Assembly: GCA_029863125.1 (NCBI GenBank)
Contig: JAOTWB010000003.1
Location: 1 to 64,000 of the forward strand
Length of the DNA stretch: 64,000 nucleotides
DNA from: Gammaproteobacteria bacterium
GTDB taxonomy: Bacteria; Pseudomonadota; Gammaproteobacteria; Steroidobacterales; Woeseiaceae
Direction: 5' to 3'
This document shows positions 43,947 through 53,748 of this stretch, piece by piece (within the stretch, counting starts at the first letter, position 1; each line of letters opens with the position of its first letter). A program made the position numbers and the translations under genes. The notes beneath the pieces were generated by a model. That model did not search any database. It was not told the DNA's origin and saw only the letters and a program-made list of their open reading frames with translations.

Positions 43947-44921
43947 ATGAAATTATCGATCGTCACGGTCAACTATCGCTCCTGGAACCACCTCGAATCT
44001 GCCCTCGTCGAACTACAAAAAGCTTTTCCTGACGATTGGGAAATCATTGTTGTCGACAACGAATCGGTGGCTGAGACTTTCGACCTATTCTCGGCACGAT
44101 TTCCGTGGGCGACATTCATCGCCAATCGGGACAACAGCGGGTTTGGAGCAGGCTGCAATATTGGTGTCGCAAGGGCTACAGGGGATCGGCTGCTGTTCAT
44201 GAACCCCGACGTAGTCGCGTCATGCGAGAGCATCCAGGCGCTTATCGACATCAAGGAGCAGCACGATATCGGTATCGTCGCTCCGAAACAGGTGTCGAGT
44301 AGCGGCAAGCCACAAAAGGTGTTCGATGACTTTCCTGGCCTGTTGAATCAGAGCAAGACCCTGAAATCCCTACTGCGGCTGCTGATGCCTTTCCGGTTCC
44401 CGGATCCACGCGCCGACTACCAGCAAATAACGTACTGCGACTGGGTCACCGGCTCGGTCCTCCTGATCGATCGCGCCGACTTCGATGCCATTGGCGGCTG
44501 GGCGGAAGACTACTGGATGTACGTCGAAGACGCCGACCTGTGCCGCAAGGCGCACGACAAGGGTCTGAAGGTCGCGTACATACCTGAAGTTGAGGTCATT
44601 CACGCTCATGGAGGATCCAGTCGCCTCAACGTCGCCGTGAAGTCGATGACCAAGCTCGAGGTCATCATCTCGAAACACGTTTACACGAGCAGACACACGG
44701 CCGGCCTGGAGAACTGTCTGACCCATACGCTGATCATTTTGCTGCGGCTACCGGTATTGGCGATCGCGTGGCTTCTGGATTTGCTTACGCTGCGCCAGGT
44801 GCCGGCACTCAGAGTACGCGGCCGAATGTTTACAAGTTTGTTGCGGTATTATCTCGGCGTTTTGCGAAGCGGCTCCTGGCTAAGCCCGAGAGCGATCGCC
44901 AATCAGGCGTTGTCCGAGTAG
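43947..44921 (+). CDS. GT2 family glycosyltransferase, rhamnosyltransferase-like
   Basis: A 324-aa GT-A-fold glycosyltransferase. The ATG at 43947 begins MKLSIVTVNYRSW; a TTG reading from 43905 would overlap hldD. Seen: DWEIIVVDNESV, GFGAGCNIGVARATGD and LFMNPDVV (nucleotide-sugar and metal sites), GGWAEDYWMYVEDADLCRKA, and a C-terminal hydrophobic stretch (about residues 262-285). This layout is typical of WbbL/RfbF-type rhamnosyltransferases using dTDP-sugars, which fits the adjacent dTDP-sugar genes. The last 19 bases overlap the convergent rfbB. Confidence 0.9.
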   Translation: MKLSIVTVNYRSWNHLESALVELQKAFPDDWEIIVVDNESVAETFDLFSARFPWATFIANRDNSGFGAGCNIGVARATGDRLLFMNPDVVASCESIQALIDIKEQHDIGIVAPKQVSSSGKPQKVFDDFPGLLNQSKTLKSLLRLLMPFRFPDPRADYQQITYCDWVTGSVLLIDRADFDAIGGWAEDYWMYVEDADLCRKAHDKGLKVAYIPEVEVIHAHGGSSRLNVAVKSMTKLEVIISKHVYTSRHTAGLENCLTHTLIILLRLPVLAIAWLLDLLTLRQVPALRVRGRMFTSLLRYYLGVLRSGSWLSPRAIANQALSE

Positions 44922-46012
44922 TTCTTGCTGATCCATTCGCGGTAGCTGCCGTCCATTACGGCGCGCCACCAGTGCTCGTTTTCCAGCATCCAGTTCAGCG
45001 TTAGCCGGATGCCTGTTTCAAAACTCTGCCGCGGAGCATAGCCAAGTTCTTCGGTCGCCAGAGTCGCGTCGATCGCGTAGCGCCAGTCGTGTCCCGGGCG
45101 ATCCTTGACGAAAGTAATCAGCGACTCCGTTTTCCGGCCGCTGGCCGCCGGCGCGTCCGGAAACCGATCTGAGAGTTTCTCATTCTCCGCAAATATCCGG
45201 TCAAGACCGGCGCATACCTGCCTCACGATATCGATGTTTCGCCGTTCGTTGTTACCGCCAATATTGTAGGTGGCGCCCAATTTGCCTTTGCCGATGACCA
45301 GGTCGATGCCGCGACAATGATCCTCGACATACAGCCAGTCCCGAATGTTGGAGCCGTCCCCGTAGACGGGCAATGGCTGTCCTGTCAGCGCATTGACGAT
45401 CATGAGGGGAATCAGCTTTTCGGGAAACTGGTACGGCCCGTAGTTGTTGGAGCAGTTGCTGGTGGTAACCTCGAGTCCATACGTGTGGTGGTAGGCGCGG
45501 ACCAGATGATCCGAAGACGCTTTGCTTGCGGCATACGGTGAATTCGGTGCGTACGGCGTTTGTTCGGTGAACGCCGGGTCGTCCACGCCGAGTGATCCAT
45601 AGACTTCGTCCGTTGAAACGTGGTGGAAGCGATGCGTTGCGGGCGCGTCATCACTGTCCAGCCACAGTTCGCGCGCGGCCATGAGCAGGTTGTGGGTGCC
45701 AATGACATTTGTCTGAATGAATGCGTCCGGTTCGTGAATAGACCTGTCGACGTGCGATTCCGCGGCGAAATGGACGATGGTATCCGTACTCTCCTCCCGC
45801 ATCAGTTTAGCGATCAGCGTTCGATCGAGTATGTTTCCATGGACGAACCGAAAATTCGGCCGATCCTGCACGGATTCGAGACTCGCCTGGTTGCCCGCAT
45901 AAGTGAGTGCGTCCAGCACAACGATCCGATCCTCGGGGTAACGATTACTCCAGTAGTGAACGAAATTTGCGCCAATGAAGCCGGCGCCACCCGTCACGAT
46001 CAGGCTACGCAT
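44903..46012 (-). CDS. rfbB: dTDP-glucose 4,6-dehydratase
   Basis: Converts dTDP-glucose to dTDP-4-keto-6-deoxyglucose. 369 aa from the ATG at 46012; the reading from 46024 adds four unsupported residues. NAD-binding GGAGFIGAN, catalytic STDEVYG and SPYAASKAS, and NNYGPYQFPEKLIPL are all standard. It is the last gene of a five-gene operon and overlaps the end of rfbC by eight bases. The 4-keto product feeds the epimerase, C-methyltransferase and reductase encoded upstream. Confidence 0.96.
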   Translation of the reverse strand: MRSLIVTGGAGFIGANFVHYWSNRYPEDRIVVLDALTYAGNQASLESVQDRPNFRFVHGNILDRTLIAKLMREESTDTIVHFAAESHVDRSIHEPDAFIQTNVIGTHNLLMAARELWLDSDDAPATHRFHHVSTDEVYGSLGVDDPAFTEQTPYAPNSPYAASKASSDHLVRAYHHTYGLEVTTSNCSNNYGPYQFPEKLIPLMIVNALTGQPLPVYGDGSNIRDWLYVEDHCRGIDLVIGKGKLGATYNIGGNNERRNIDIVRQVCAGLDRIFAENEKLSDRFPDAPAASGRKTESLITFVKDRPGHDWRYAIDATLATEELGYAPRQSFETGIRLTLNWMLENEHWWRAVMDGSYREWISKNYSDNA

Positions 46013-46553
46013 AAACTTCCGCATCCTTTAGCAGGGTACCGGCAGCATCTTTGGCGGATAGCCCGGGCTGCTCGAAATCCGGCATCGGCCAGTCAATGGC
46101 GACATCCTTGTCATCCCATCGAAGCGTGCGCTCGTGCCGCCGCGAATAATAGTCGGTGCAGCGATAAACGATCTCCGCGGAATCCCCGGTGACGATAAAC
46201 CCGTGCGCAAAGCCGGGCGGAATCCATATCGAGCGCTTGTTCGCCGCCGACAAGGTCTCACCGACCCATTGGCCGAAAGTGGGAGATGACCGTCTCAGAT
46301 CCACCGCAACATCGAATGCCTCGCCGACAACGACCCGAATCAGTTTCCCCTGAGGCCGTTCTACCTGGTAATGGAGGCCGCGAAGGGTTCCTCTCGAAGA
46401 CTTGGTGTAGTTGTCCTGCACAAACCGGGCGCTGATGCCTGCTTCATCAAAAGTCCTTGCGTGCCATGTTTCCATAAAAAATCCGCGACTGTCCTCGTGG
46501 ACATCGGGGTCGACAACAATCACGTCGGGAATCCGCGTTGGCGTGAATTTCAT
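46005..46553 (-). CDS. rfbC: dTDP-4-dehydrorhamnose 3,5-epimerase
   Basis: Cupin-fold epimerase, 182 aa. [14 protein letters not shown] carries the catalytic His, and [13 protein letters not shown] and the Tyr in VYRCTDYYS are standard. In the plain dTDP-L-rhamnose pathway it sets up the L-configuration before RmlD reduction. Here it also shares an operon with a C-methyltransferase, so it may be used as a 5- or 3,5-epimerase on a methylated intermediate. It starts inside the stop of rfbA (four-base ATGA overlap). Confidence 0.96.
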   Translation of the reverse strand: MKFTPTRIPDVIVVDPDVHEDSRGFFMETWHARTFDEAGISARFVQDNYTKSSRGTLRGLHYQVERPQGKLIRVVVGEAFDVAVDLRRSSPTFGQWVGETLSAANKRSIWIPPGFAHGFIVTGDSAEIVYRCTDYYSRRHERTLRWDDKDVAIDWPMPDFEQPGLSAKDAAGTLLKDAEVYA

Positions 46554-47443
46554 CGCAGGGTCGGGTCCGTCAGCACTTCAATCAGGTAGTCGCCGTAGCC
46601 GTTCTTGCCGAGGCGGCGTGCCAGCAACCTGAGCTGATCGGCATCGATGAAGCCATTATTGTAAGCAATCTCTTCCGGGCAACAGATCTTCAGTCCCTGG
46701 CGCTGCTCGATGATCTGTACGAACTGCGCGGCCTCCAGCAGGGATTCGTGCGTACCGGTATCCAGCCAGGCCGCGCCCCTGCCCATCAGTTCAACGTGCA
46801 GTGAGTCATCGGCAAGATACCAGCGATTGATGTCCGTGATTTCCAGCTCGCCGCGTGCTGACGGCTTCAGGTTCTTTGCGATCTCGACGACGCGAGCATC
46901 GTAGAAATACAGCCCCGTAACCGCGTAATTCGATTTGGGATCTGCCGGTTTCTCCTCCACATCCAGCACTTTGCCGTTCTTGTCGAATTGGACAACACCA
47001 TAGCGCTCCGGATCCTTCACGTGATAGGCGAACACGGTTGCACCAGTGGACTCCCGGGCTACCCTCTGCAGCTGTCGCCGCAGGCCATGACCATAGAAAA
47101 TATTGTCACCGAGAACGAGGGCAACAGAGTCCTGCCCGATGAAATCCGCGCCGATTATGAACGCCTGCGCGAGGCCACCGGGTTCCGGCTGAACGGCATA
47201 GGTGATCGAAACACCCCACTGGCTGCCGTCACCGAGCAGTTTCGAAAACGCGCTTTGATCTTGCGGCGTCGTAATGACAAGGATTTCCTGAATACCGGCC
47301 ATCATCAGTGTTGACAATGGATAGTAGATCATCGGCTTGTCGTAGATGGGCATCAGCTGCTTGCTCACTGACAAAGTCAGTGGATGAAGTCTCGAGCCGG
47401 TGCCGCCCGCAAGAATGATGCCTTTAGTTACTGCGCGATGCAC
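46550..47443 (-). CDS. rfbA: Glucose-1-phosphate thymidylyltransferase
   Basis: Makes dTDP-glucose from dTTP and glucose-1-phosphate. 297 aa from the GTG at 47443, which has GGAG six bases upstream; a TTG 21 bases earlier lacks such a site. The nucleotide-binding signature [11 protein letters not shown], followed by [16 protein letters not shown], is diagnostic for RfbA/Rml[12 protein letters not shown] and [13 protein letters not shown] are also present. Its first 20 bases lie within the end of the C-methyltransferase gene. It supplies the activated sugar for the whole operon. Confidence 0.96.
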   Translation of the reverse strand: MHRAVTKGIILAGGTGSRLHPLTLSVSKQLMPIYDKPMIYYPLSTLMMAGIQEILVITTPQDQSAFSKLLGDGSQWGVSITYAVQPEPGGLAQAFIIGADFIGQDSVALVLGDNIFYGHGLRRQLQRVARESTGATVFAYHVKDPERYGVVQFDKNGKVLDVEEKPADPKSNYAVTGLYFYDARVVEIAKNLKPSARGELEITDINRWYLADDSLHVELMGRGAAWLDTGTHESLLEAAQFVQIIEQRQGLKICCPEEIAYNNGFIDADQLRLLARRLGKNGYGDYLIEVLTDPTLR

Positions 47444-48707
47444 TCGCTTCTCCAGTTCCGACAATTCTAAATGCGGGTATCGGAATAATATACTTGCCGC
47501 CGCCGTCGCCGTAGTCCGAGGTGCTTGAGATTATTTCATCGGCAAAATTCCAGGCGAGAATTACGAGGTAGTCCGGCGGATCAGCGAAGAATACTGACCT
47601 GTCGACAATCGGAATGCCGGTGCCCGGCGAGAATCTGCCGACCTTTTCCGGCGTATCATCGACGATATAGTCGATTGTCGACGTATCGAACCGGCAGGCG
47701 TTGAGCAGCGTGTTGCCCTTGGCGGAAGCAGCGAAGCCGGCGATGCTCGAGCCATCCTTCTTGAGACTTGAAATCTGCTTCACCAGATCGTCAATCAGTA
47801 GCTTGATTTCGTTTTTCCAGTTCTCGTAAACAGCAACATCATGATATCCCTCCGTTTTCTCCTTCGTGAGGAACCTGGCAACCGAGGGGCGGACTTCGTG
47901 TGCACCCGTTTTGCCGATGAACACCCGCACGCTGCCACCGTGAATGTCCTGCTTCTGTACGTCGAAAACCTGCATATCGAGATTTTCCGCGAGGCGTTTC
48001 GTTGGCCGGAGCAGCACGTAGCTCAGATGCTCGAAATAGATCGTGTCGAATTCGCGATGCTCGATAAAATCCACCCCGTACGGAAATTCGAGCATCAGTA
48101 CGCCATCATCATCAAGGCATTCCTTTGCTGCGGCGACGAAATCTCGCACATTGTCTACATGTGCAAATACGTTCGTGGCTGTAATCAGTTTCGGCCTGCC
48201 GTATTCGGAAACAATCTGCCCGGCGGCGTCAGCGCCCCAGAAGCTGGTGATAGTGGGAACTCCGGCCGCTTCGGCAATCTCCGCCAGGTTCTCGGCCGGG
48301 TCAACGTTGACGACTCGCACGCCCAGCTCATCCTTGAAGACCGACAATAGTGCTCCGTCGTTGCCGGCGATATCGACAACGAGGTCGCCCTCCCGCAAAC
48401 CCAGCGATTCGCGGACCGATCTTGCCATCTCTCGACAGTGACCTAGATAGGCCTGGTTGATCGATGATCGATAGGCGTACTTCGAAAACAGTATTCGGGG
48501 GTCAATTACGACCGAAAGCTGCGACAGGGAACAGTCACGACAATAAAGCACCTGCATCGGATACCGCTGCATGGCCCTGGCTTCGGCGGCCGAGGCGGCG
48601 AGATTGTTGGCCAGCGGCATCATGCCGAGGTCGAGGTATTTCATCAGCCTGTCACCGCCGCATACGCGACAGCTGCTGATTTCACGCACGACTCCGTCGC
48701 TAGTCAT
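47424..48707 (-). CDS. Sugar C-methyltransferase (TylC3/NovU-like)
   Basis: A 427-aa SAM-dependent methyltransferase with the three-part layout of nucleotide-sugar C-methyltransferases: an N-terminal zinc domain (Cys13-x2-Cys16 and Cys56-x2-Cys59), a central Rossmann domain with [12 protein letters not shown] (about 110-120), and a C-terminal domain starting near [10 protein letters not shown]. Such enzymes methylate C3 or C5 of dTDP-4-keto-6-deoxy sugars, as in mycarose, noviose and virenose synthesis. It overlaps the reductase gene (eight bases) and rfbA (20 bases). Which carbon is methylated cannot be told from sequence. Confidence 0.88.
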   Translation of the reverse strand: MTSDGVVREISSCRVCGGDRLMKYLDLGMMPLANNLAASAAEARAMQRYPMQVLYCRDCSLSQLSVVIDPRILFSKYAYRSSINQAYLGHCREMARSVRESLGLREGDLVVDIAGNDGALLSVFKDELGVRVVNVDPAENLAEIAEAAGVPTITSFWGADAAGQIVSEYGRPKLITATNVFAHVDNVRDFVAAAKECLDDDGVLMLEFPYGVDFIEHREFDTIYFEHLSYVLLRPTKRLAENLDMQVFDVQKQDIHGGSVRVFIGKTGAHEVRPSVARFLTKEKTEGYHDVAVYENWKNEIKLLIDDLVKQISSLKKDGSSIAGFAASAKGNTLLNACRFDTSTIDYIVDDTPEKVGRFSPGTGIPIVDRSVFFADPPDYLVILAWNFADEIISSTSDYGDGGGKYIIPIPAFRIVGTGEASASRSN

Positions 48708-49398
48708 CGAGTGAATCCCATTTGTCGAGATTCAATGATGTGTCGACGGGAGACTCGAGCGATGAGCCGCTGAGCCTGACCTTGGTCACCTCTTGATTCC
48801 GTTCGACGGCATAGTCGTAAATTGTACGGCGTGGGCCACCGATATTCAGCACGCCCTTAACCGCCCCGGTCGCTGCTTTGAGTATTTTTGGGGCGATACG
48901 GTCCACATAGTCTTTCGACGTCCACTTGTCCGCAAACGCCTGCGTATAGTCGAACTTCGATGCGCCAAAACTGGTTCTGATGATCAGGTGATTGGGCACA
49001 GCACGCACCGCAGCCTCGCCAGCCAATTTGGTCCACGCATAAAGGTTTGAGGGCAGCAGCTCATCGGTTTCCGCATAGTTGCCGCGATCGCCTTTGTAGA
49101 CATAGTCCGTCGAAACGTACACCAGTCGAATGTCCGTGCCTAAACAAGCGAGCGCGACATTAGCCGTGCCCTTTATATTTACTTCGAGCGCTGCAGCCGG
49201 ATCGACTTCGATTTCCCTGTTATTAGTAACCGCCGCGGCGTGCAGAATCACGCCCGGCGCAGCGTTTGCGACATAGGCTGCAACAGCCGATGCGTCGCGG
49301 ATATCGAGTTCATTGCGGTTCGGGGCCAGCACGTTAGTGCTCAGCTTCAGAAGTTCAGTTCCCAGAAGGCCCGAGCCACCCGTCAACAGTATTTGCAT
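48700..49398 (-). CDS. Short RmlD-like NAD(P)-dependent 4-ketoreductase
   Basis: A 232-aa extended short-chain dehydrogenase, first gene of the deoxysugar operon. NAD(P)-binding GGSGLLG at the N-terminus, Ser/Thr in YVSTDYVY, and catalytic Tyr120-x3-Lys124 (YAWTK). It resembles dTDP-4-dehydrorhamnose reductase RmlD but is about 60 residues shorter than usual, missing part of the C-terminal substrate domain, so a changed substrate is likely. In context it would reduce the 4-keto group of the methylated sugar. Alternatively it performs the ordinary rhamnose step. Confidence 0.82.
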   Translation of the reverse strand: MQILLTGGSGLLGTELLKLSTNVLAPNRNELDIRDASAVAAYVANAAPGVILHAAAVTNNREIEVDPAAALEVNIKGTANVALACLGTDIRLVYVSTDYVYKGDRGNYAETDELLPSNLYAWTKLAGEAAVRAVPNHLIIRTSFGASKFDYTQAFADKWTSKDYVDRIAPKILKAATGAVKGVLNIGGPRRTIYDYAVERNQEVTKVRLSGSSLESPVDTSLNLDKWDSLDD

Positions 49399-49554
49399 TT
49401 ACAGCTCCCTGCTCCTGGGCAATGACTGGCCAGAAAAGAATGGTACAGCCCGAAGATCGTCAATTCGACTGATTTTTGGATAACTTTCGGGCATGATTTG
49501 CTGCGTTCACTCCGGTTACTTCAAGCCTGTCAGTTCTGACGCGTCGGGAATGCC

Positions 49555-50382
49555 ATGAGAAAACTGCTCAACAAACTGCTCATCAAGTTCGGGCTCCTGA
49601 TCACGAAAGCTCCGACATTGCTGTCCGACAAGTCGCTGGAAACCTCGGACGCCTTTCCTGCTGAACTCACGGAAAAAGTCACTGTGTTCCAGGCGAGTGA
49701 AACGCCGGTGAATCCGTTGTTCGATATATTTTCTGCCGACACAAATGTCCACAAGTGGCATCACTATTTCGAAATCTACACGAAACATTTTGGCCCGTAT
49801 CGAGACCACCCGATCAAGATGCTCGAGATCGGCGTGTTTCGCGGCGGATCACTGCGCATGTGGAAAGACTATTTTCATCCTGATTCAACGATTGTCGGTA
49901 TCGACATCGACAGGACCTGTAAAGATCATGAGATGGCCGACCGAAACGTCTTCGTGAGGATTGGAAGCCAGGCCGATCCCGGGTTTCTTGCCAAGGTCAA
50001 CGAAGAATTCGGACCTTTCGATATTATCCTCGACGACGGCAGCCACAAGACCCACCATCAGAATATCAGCTTCGGCGCGCTCTTCCGTCCTGCATTGAAG
50101 GACGGCGGTTGCTATATGGTCGAAGACGTACACACGAACTACTGGCTCAAGCACGTTGACAGCGAGGATACGTTTATCGACCTGTCCAAGCAGATGGTGG
50201 ATATGCTGCATGAACCGTATTTCGATCGTAAAGAAACGCATTTCCGCCACGGACACCCGGAAGCCGTGAAACAGCTGGAGCTGAGCTACCTGGCTGCCAA
50301 TCTTGCGTGCATTGCTTTCTATGATTCGATCGTCGTCTTCGACAAGAAAAAACGGCACCTGCCAAAATCCGAATTACGCTAA
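49555..50382 (+). CDS. Class I SAM-dependent methyltransferase, probable sugar O-methyltransferase
   Basis: A 275-aa methyltransferase. SAM-binding LEIGVFRGGSL at residues 90-100, acidic strand VGIDID, and DIILDDGSHKTHHQ as metal/catalytic segment. This GSH-containing variant matches the CmcI/MycE-like group, several of which methylate sugar hydroxyls. Located 17 bases before a GT4 gene in the LPS block, so an O-methylation of a surface sugar is the best guess. The N-terminal 60 residues are poorly conserved in appearance. Confidence 0.8.
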   Translation: MRKLLNKLLIKFGLLITKAPTLLSDKSLETSDAFPAELTEKVTVFQASETPVNPLFDIFSADTNVHKWHHYFEIYTKHFGPYRDHPIKMLEIGVFRGGSLRMWKDYFHPDSTIVGIDIDRTCKDHEMADRNVFVRIGSQADPGFLAKVNEEFGPFDIILDDGSHKTHHQNISFGALFRPALKDGGCYMVEDVHTNYWLKHVDSEDTFIDLSKQMVDMLHEPYFDRKETHFRHGHPEAVKQLELSYLAANLACIAFYDSIVVFDKKKRHLPKSELR

Positions 50383-50399
50383 CGCTGAAGAGTCCGAGA

Positions 50400-51506
50400 A
50401 TGGACAGACCCATTCGTGTACTTTGCATCAACGGCGAAAGCGATCCCGCTGAGACGGGATCTTTCATCGAGATGCACCGCATGGGAATCGACATAACGGT
50501 CATGACCTGGCCGGGAACGTTCAATTACGATGCGCTCGTGGAGGCCGGGGTTCCGACCATCCCGTATGTGCTCAAGTGGAAGCTGAGCGTGCCATGCATC
50601 CGCTTTATACGCGCAGAACTAAAGCGCAAGAAATACGATGTGCTGCACATGCTCGATAAACGCGCCACGATGAACGGTTTAATGGCATCGATAGGCATGG
50701 ACGTCAAGCTCGTCGCTTATCGCGGCATTATCGGCAATATCACTTACTGGAGTCCGCAGTCGTGGCTATATCTTCTAAATCCGCGCCTGGATCGAATCAT
50801 TTGCGTTTGTGAAGCTATTCGGCAGAGCCTGCTTGACCTTGGCATGCCCGGAATTCGCATGCGCCGCGACGTTCCGGTCACTATTCGCAAGGGCCATAAC
50901 CCGGACTGGTATGCGGGGCCGCCGGAGGACCTGGATCAATTCGGTATTCCGGATAACACGTTTGTCGTTGCATGTACGGCGCGTGGCGTGCCGCGTAAAG
51001 GCGTTCCGGTGCTGCTAGAGGCAATCGACAGGTTGCCGCCCGGACTGAATATTCACTTCCTGCTCGCCGGCACCCAGATGGACAATGGTCAATACAGGAA
51101 GCTCGCCGCCGAGAATACCTACGCCGGGAATATTCATCTGTTCGGATTTCTGAAGCGAATGCCATGGATATTGGCTAATTGTGATGTTGTGGTACTACCT
51201 TCATTGCGCCGCGAAGGACTGCCACGCGGCATCATCGAGGCGATGATTGGCGGTGCAGTTCCGATAGTCACGGACTCGGGGGGTAGCCCGGAACTTGTAG
51301 AAGAGGGCAAATCCGGATTCGTTGTGCCGCCCGGAGAGCCGCAGCCCATCGCCGACAGGATTCTCGAGCTTTACAATGACCGGGAGCTGCATGCCCGCAT
51401 GAGCGCTGCGGCGCGGGAGCGAATTCGCACGGACTTTACGGTCGAAAAAACGGCGCGCAAGACGATCGAACTTTACCGGGAACTCCTGCCGGCGCTCTCG
51501 AATTAG
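50400..51506 (+). CDS. GT4 family glycosyltransferase
   Basis: A 368-aa GT-B-fold retaining glycosyltransferase. The C-terminal domain has the standard features: CTARGVPRKGVPVLLEAI, HLFGFLKRMPWILANCDVVVLPS and the Glu-bearing EGLPRGIIEAMIGGAVPIV. The N-terminal acceptor domain shows no signal peptide. Donor and acceptor unknown; gene position implies addition of a sugar to LPS core or O-chain. It ends four bases into the convergent NanM-type methyltransferase gene. Confidence 0.9.
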   Translation: MDRPIRVLCINGESDPAETGSFIEMHRMGIDITVMTWPGTFNYDALVEAGVPTIPYVLKWKLSVPCIRFIRAELKRKKYDVLHMLDKRATMNGLMASIGMDVKLVAYRGIIGNITYWSPQSWLYLLNPRLDRIICVCEAIRQSLLDLGMPGIRMRRDVPVTIRKGHNPDWYAGPPEDLDQFGIPDNTFVVACTARGVPRKGVPVLLEAIDRLPPGLNIHFLLAGTQMDNGQYRKLAAENTYAGNIHLFGFLKRMPWILANCDVVVLPSLRREGLPRGIIEAMIGGAVPIVTDSGGSPELVEEGKSGFVVPPGEPQPIADRILELYNDRELHARMSAAARERIRTDFTVEKTARKTIELYRELLPALSN

Positions 51507-52579
51507 ATAGGCAGCTCATAAAGGGCCTCGAAGAATTTCGACTGCACCTTGCACTGCTGACGATAAATAAGACTCCAGTCTTTACCAACCGGGTAGTCGG
51601 CCTCTTTGATTGTCTCATTTTCAAACGGAACGGTCGTTTCCTGCCACTGCTTGAAATAGAAGTATTTGCGCGTGAGGCGTTCGATTTCCTGGAAATAATA
51701 TCTAATCTGATCCATGCGCATTTCGTGCAGGGAAGAAATATTGATGAACAGATCAACCGACTTGTCGGGAAGCAGTTCGATCTGGTTGGGCGTCAGGAAC
51801 ATTACGTCCGCATCTTCAAATTCGCTTCTGACTGCGGCGAAGTCATGGAACGGGCGGAATTCAAAAATATTCCGCTCCGGAAAAACGCTGGAGAGATAGC
51901 GCTGCGCAACATAGAGGGCCGGCGGGATATCGACAAGTATGTAACGATAGTCGGGCTGCAGCGTAAGAAAAACATACGCGGTTCGGCCGTAGCCGGGACC
52001 GAGCTCGAGTATTGTCCGGACTTCTCGCTGATCAAGGTCGGGATGCAATATTGCTTCATACTCGAGGAGTGAGTTTGCGAGGTCCTGGGAAATGAGGCGT
52101 CCGTTGCGCATAACCTGCGGCGGATTGCCTTCCTTTGGCTCGCTCAGGCGATCAAGCAGCCCGTTTGCATCGTTTTTTTCGACGTAGGCCCACAGCAGAT
52201 TGGTGAGCATATTGTAGTAAATAGTATGACGCCGCTTCATCAGATCGTGGCGCGGAGAGCAAATAGCGCTCGCAACTATGGCGATCGATTGCCACACGCC
52301 TGCTTCTCCCATCAGGAATCGAATCTGCTTGTTCAGTGGATTGACGATCCAGGTGAAGTAATTCCGCGCCAGCGTGCGCTTGAAATTGTCGTATTTGCTG
52401 TCCGCCAGCTGCTGCAGGTTCTTGCGGTTCAGTTCTTCCCAATACTTGGACGGCAGGATTTCGTCCCGAAACCTGGCTAATTCGTTGAACATTGCCTTTA
52501 TCTCGGGATAGAGGGCGAAAGCGGCGGCGGCCGGATCAGTGTTGGCGTCGGGCGGCGGGATTCTTGTTGCTTGTTTCAC
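51503..52579 (-). CDS. Putative sugar O-methyltransferase, NanM/TIGR04371 type
   Basis: A 358-aa protein with a helical N-terminal half and a SAM-binding methyltransferase domain whose glycine motif is ILELGPGYGR (residues 190-199). The FYFKQWQETTVPFENET segment near the C-terminus recalls TIGR04371 putative sugar O-methyltransferases, which sit in surface-polysaccharide loci. No signal peptide. It is the second O-methyltransferase candidate within 3 kb, on the opposite strand to the first. Target unknown. Confidence 0.78.
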   Translation of the reverse strand: MKQATRIPPPDANTDPAAAAFALYPEIKAMFNELARFRDEILPSKYWEELNRKNLQQLADSKYDNFKRTLARNYFTWIVNPLNKQIRFLMGEAGVWQSIAIVASAICSPRHDLMKRRHTIYYNMLTNLLWAYVEKNDANGLLDRLSEPKEGNPPQVMRNGRLISQDLANSLLEYEAILHPDLDQREVRTILELGPGYGRTAYVFLTLQPDYRYILVDIPPALYVAQRYLSSVFPERNIFEFRPFHDFAAVRSEFEDADVMFLTPNQIELLPDKSVDLFINISSLHEMRMDQIRYYFQEIERLTRKYFYFKQWQETTVPFENETIKEADYPVGKDWSLIYRQQCKVQSKFFEALYELPI

Positions 52580-52648
52580 CGTGTGGCGGCCGGGTATTCG
52601 TGTTGGTGCGAGTATACGTAGATTGACGAAAATGTACGCATTATTCGG

Positions 52649-53725
52649 CTATATCTCAAAAAACTCGTCAATCTTGCCGCTAACGTCGTCGATTGTGATC
52701 AAATCCATCGCATCGGCGTGACGCACCCGCTGTCCCCATCGGAGTTCGTCGACACGCTTTCCCAGGTATTGGCGGGCGGCATCCGGGTAGCGGTTAACCG
52801 TCAGGTCGCGCGACAGGTAGGGGCCGGTCCGATCCGGGTTGGAGGTCGCATACAGCCCGATTACGGGCGTGTCCACAGCCGTCGCCATATGCGCAGGTCC
52901 GGAGTCCGGGCAAATCACCAGATCGGCCGCACTTATCAGGGCCAGAAGCTCTTTCAGCGATGTTTTTCCCATGAGGTTGATTGCCTGACTGGCCCTGTCG
53001 GCAGAGAGCGCAGCGCCGTACTGTTGCTCGAGAACGGTATTGCCGCCCGTTAGCACGACACTACAGCGATATTCCTGCTGCAGATGCCGGATGGTTGCGG
53101 CGTAGTTGTCGATGCTCCAGTTGCGGTAGTTGCGGCTGCGCTGACTGCTGCAGGGACTGATAACGACCAGCGGTTTGTCTGCATCGACGTACTGGCTTGC
53201 GAACTCCCGGGCGTCGTCCGGAAGCGGGATATCCCAGCGCAAGTCGCGAGATTCAGCGCCCGCCGCGGTGGCGAAAGACATCATCGCCTCGAGCGCATGC
53301 TCGTGCTCGGCAGCCGGAATCCGCCGGTCGGTGAACAGCCACTGGAAGTCGCGCGCGCGAGCTCTGTCGAACCCCAGGCGCGTCGCCGCAGGAATCGCGC
53401 GGCAAAGGAGGTTGGCGCGCATCGACGCATGCATGCATAGCGCCAGGTCAAAATGCTTGCCGGCAAGCTGCGCCCTGGCGTCTTTATACGCGCGCAAGCC
53501 TTTGCTCTTGTCGAAGATGATGAAATCGATGTCCGCGATGTCGGACATGAGCGATGCTTCGGTCTTGCCGATAATCCAGCTAACAGGCACGTCGGGCCAG
53601 TTATCCTGAAGGCGTCGGATCACGGCAAGCGCATGGCAGGTGTCGCCGATCGCCGAGAGCCGCAGAACGCAGAGCGCTTCCGGCTTCGATTGAGCAGCTA
53701 TTTCAGGCATCATCAAATCAGACAA
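52649..53725 (-). CDS. GT9 family heptosyltransferase
   Basis: A 358-aa LPS-core glycosyltransferase of the heptosyltransferase family. Seen: LRLSAIGDTCHALAVI near the N-terminus, SPCSSQRSRNYRNW, and the ADP-heptose site PDSGPAHMATAVDTPVIGLY. The opening motif and TSNPDRTGPY resemble WaaC/heptosyltransferase I-like proteins. It is divergent from the Kdo kinase gene with only 23 bases between starts. Whether it adds heptose I or a later residue is not decided by sequence. Confidence 0.9.
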   Translation of the reverse strand: MSDLMMPEIAAQSKPEALCVLRLSAIGDTCHALAVIRRLQDNWPDVPVSWIIGKTEASLMSDIADIDFIIFDKSKGLRAYKDARAQLAGKHFDLALCMHASMRANLLCRAIPAATRLGFDRARARDFQWLFTDRRIPAAEHEHALEAMMSFATAAGAESRDLRWDIPLPDDAREFASQYVDADKPLVVISPCSSQRSRNYRNWSIDNYAATIRHLQQEYRCSVVLTGGNTVLEQQYGAALSADRASQAINLMGKTSLKELLALISAADLVICPDSGPAHMATAVDTPVIGLYATSNPDRTGPYLSRDLTVNRYPDAARQYLGKRVDELRWGQRVRHADAMDLITIDDVSGKIDEFFEI

Positions 53726-53748
53726 GTCGACACGAAAGGGCGGGGAGA

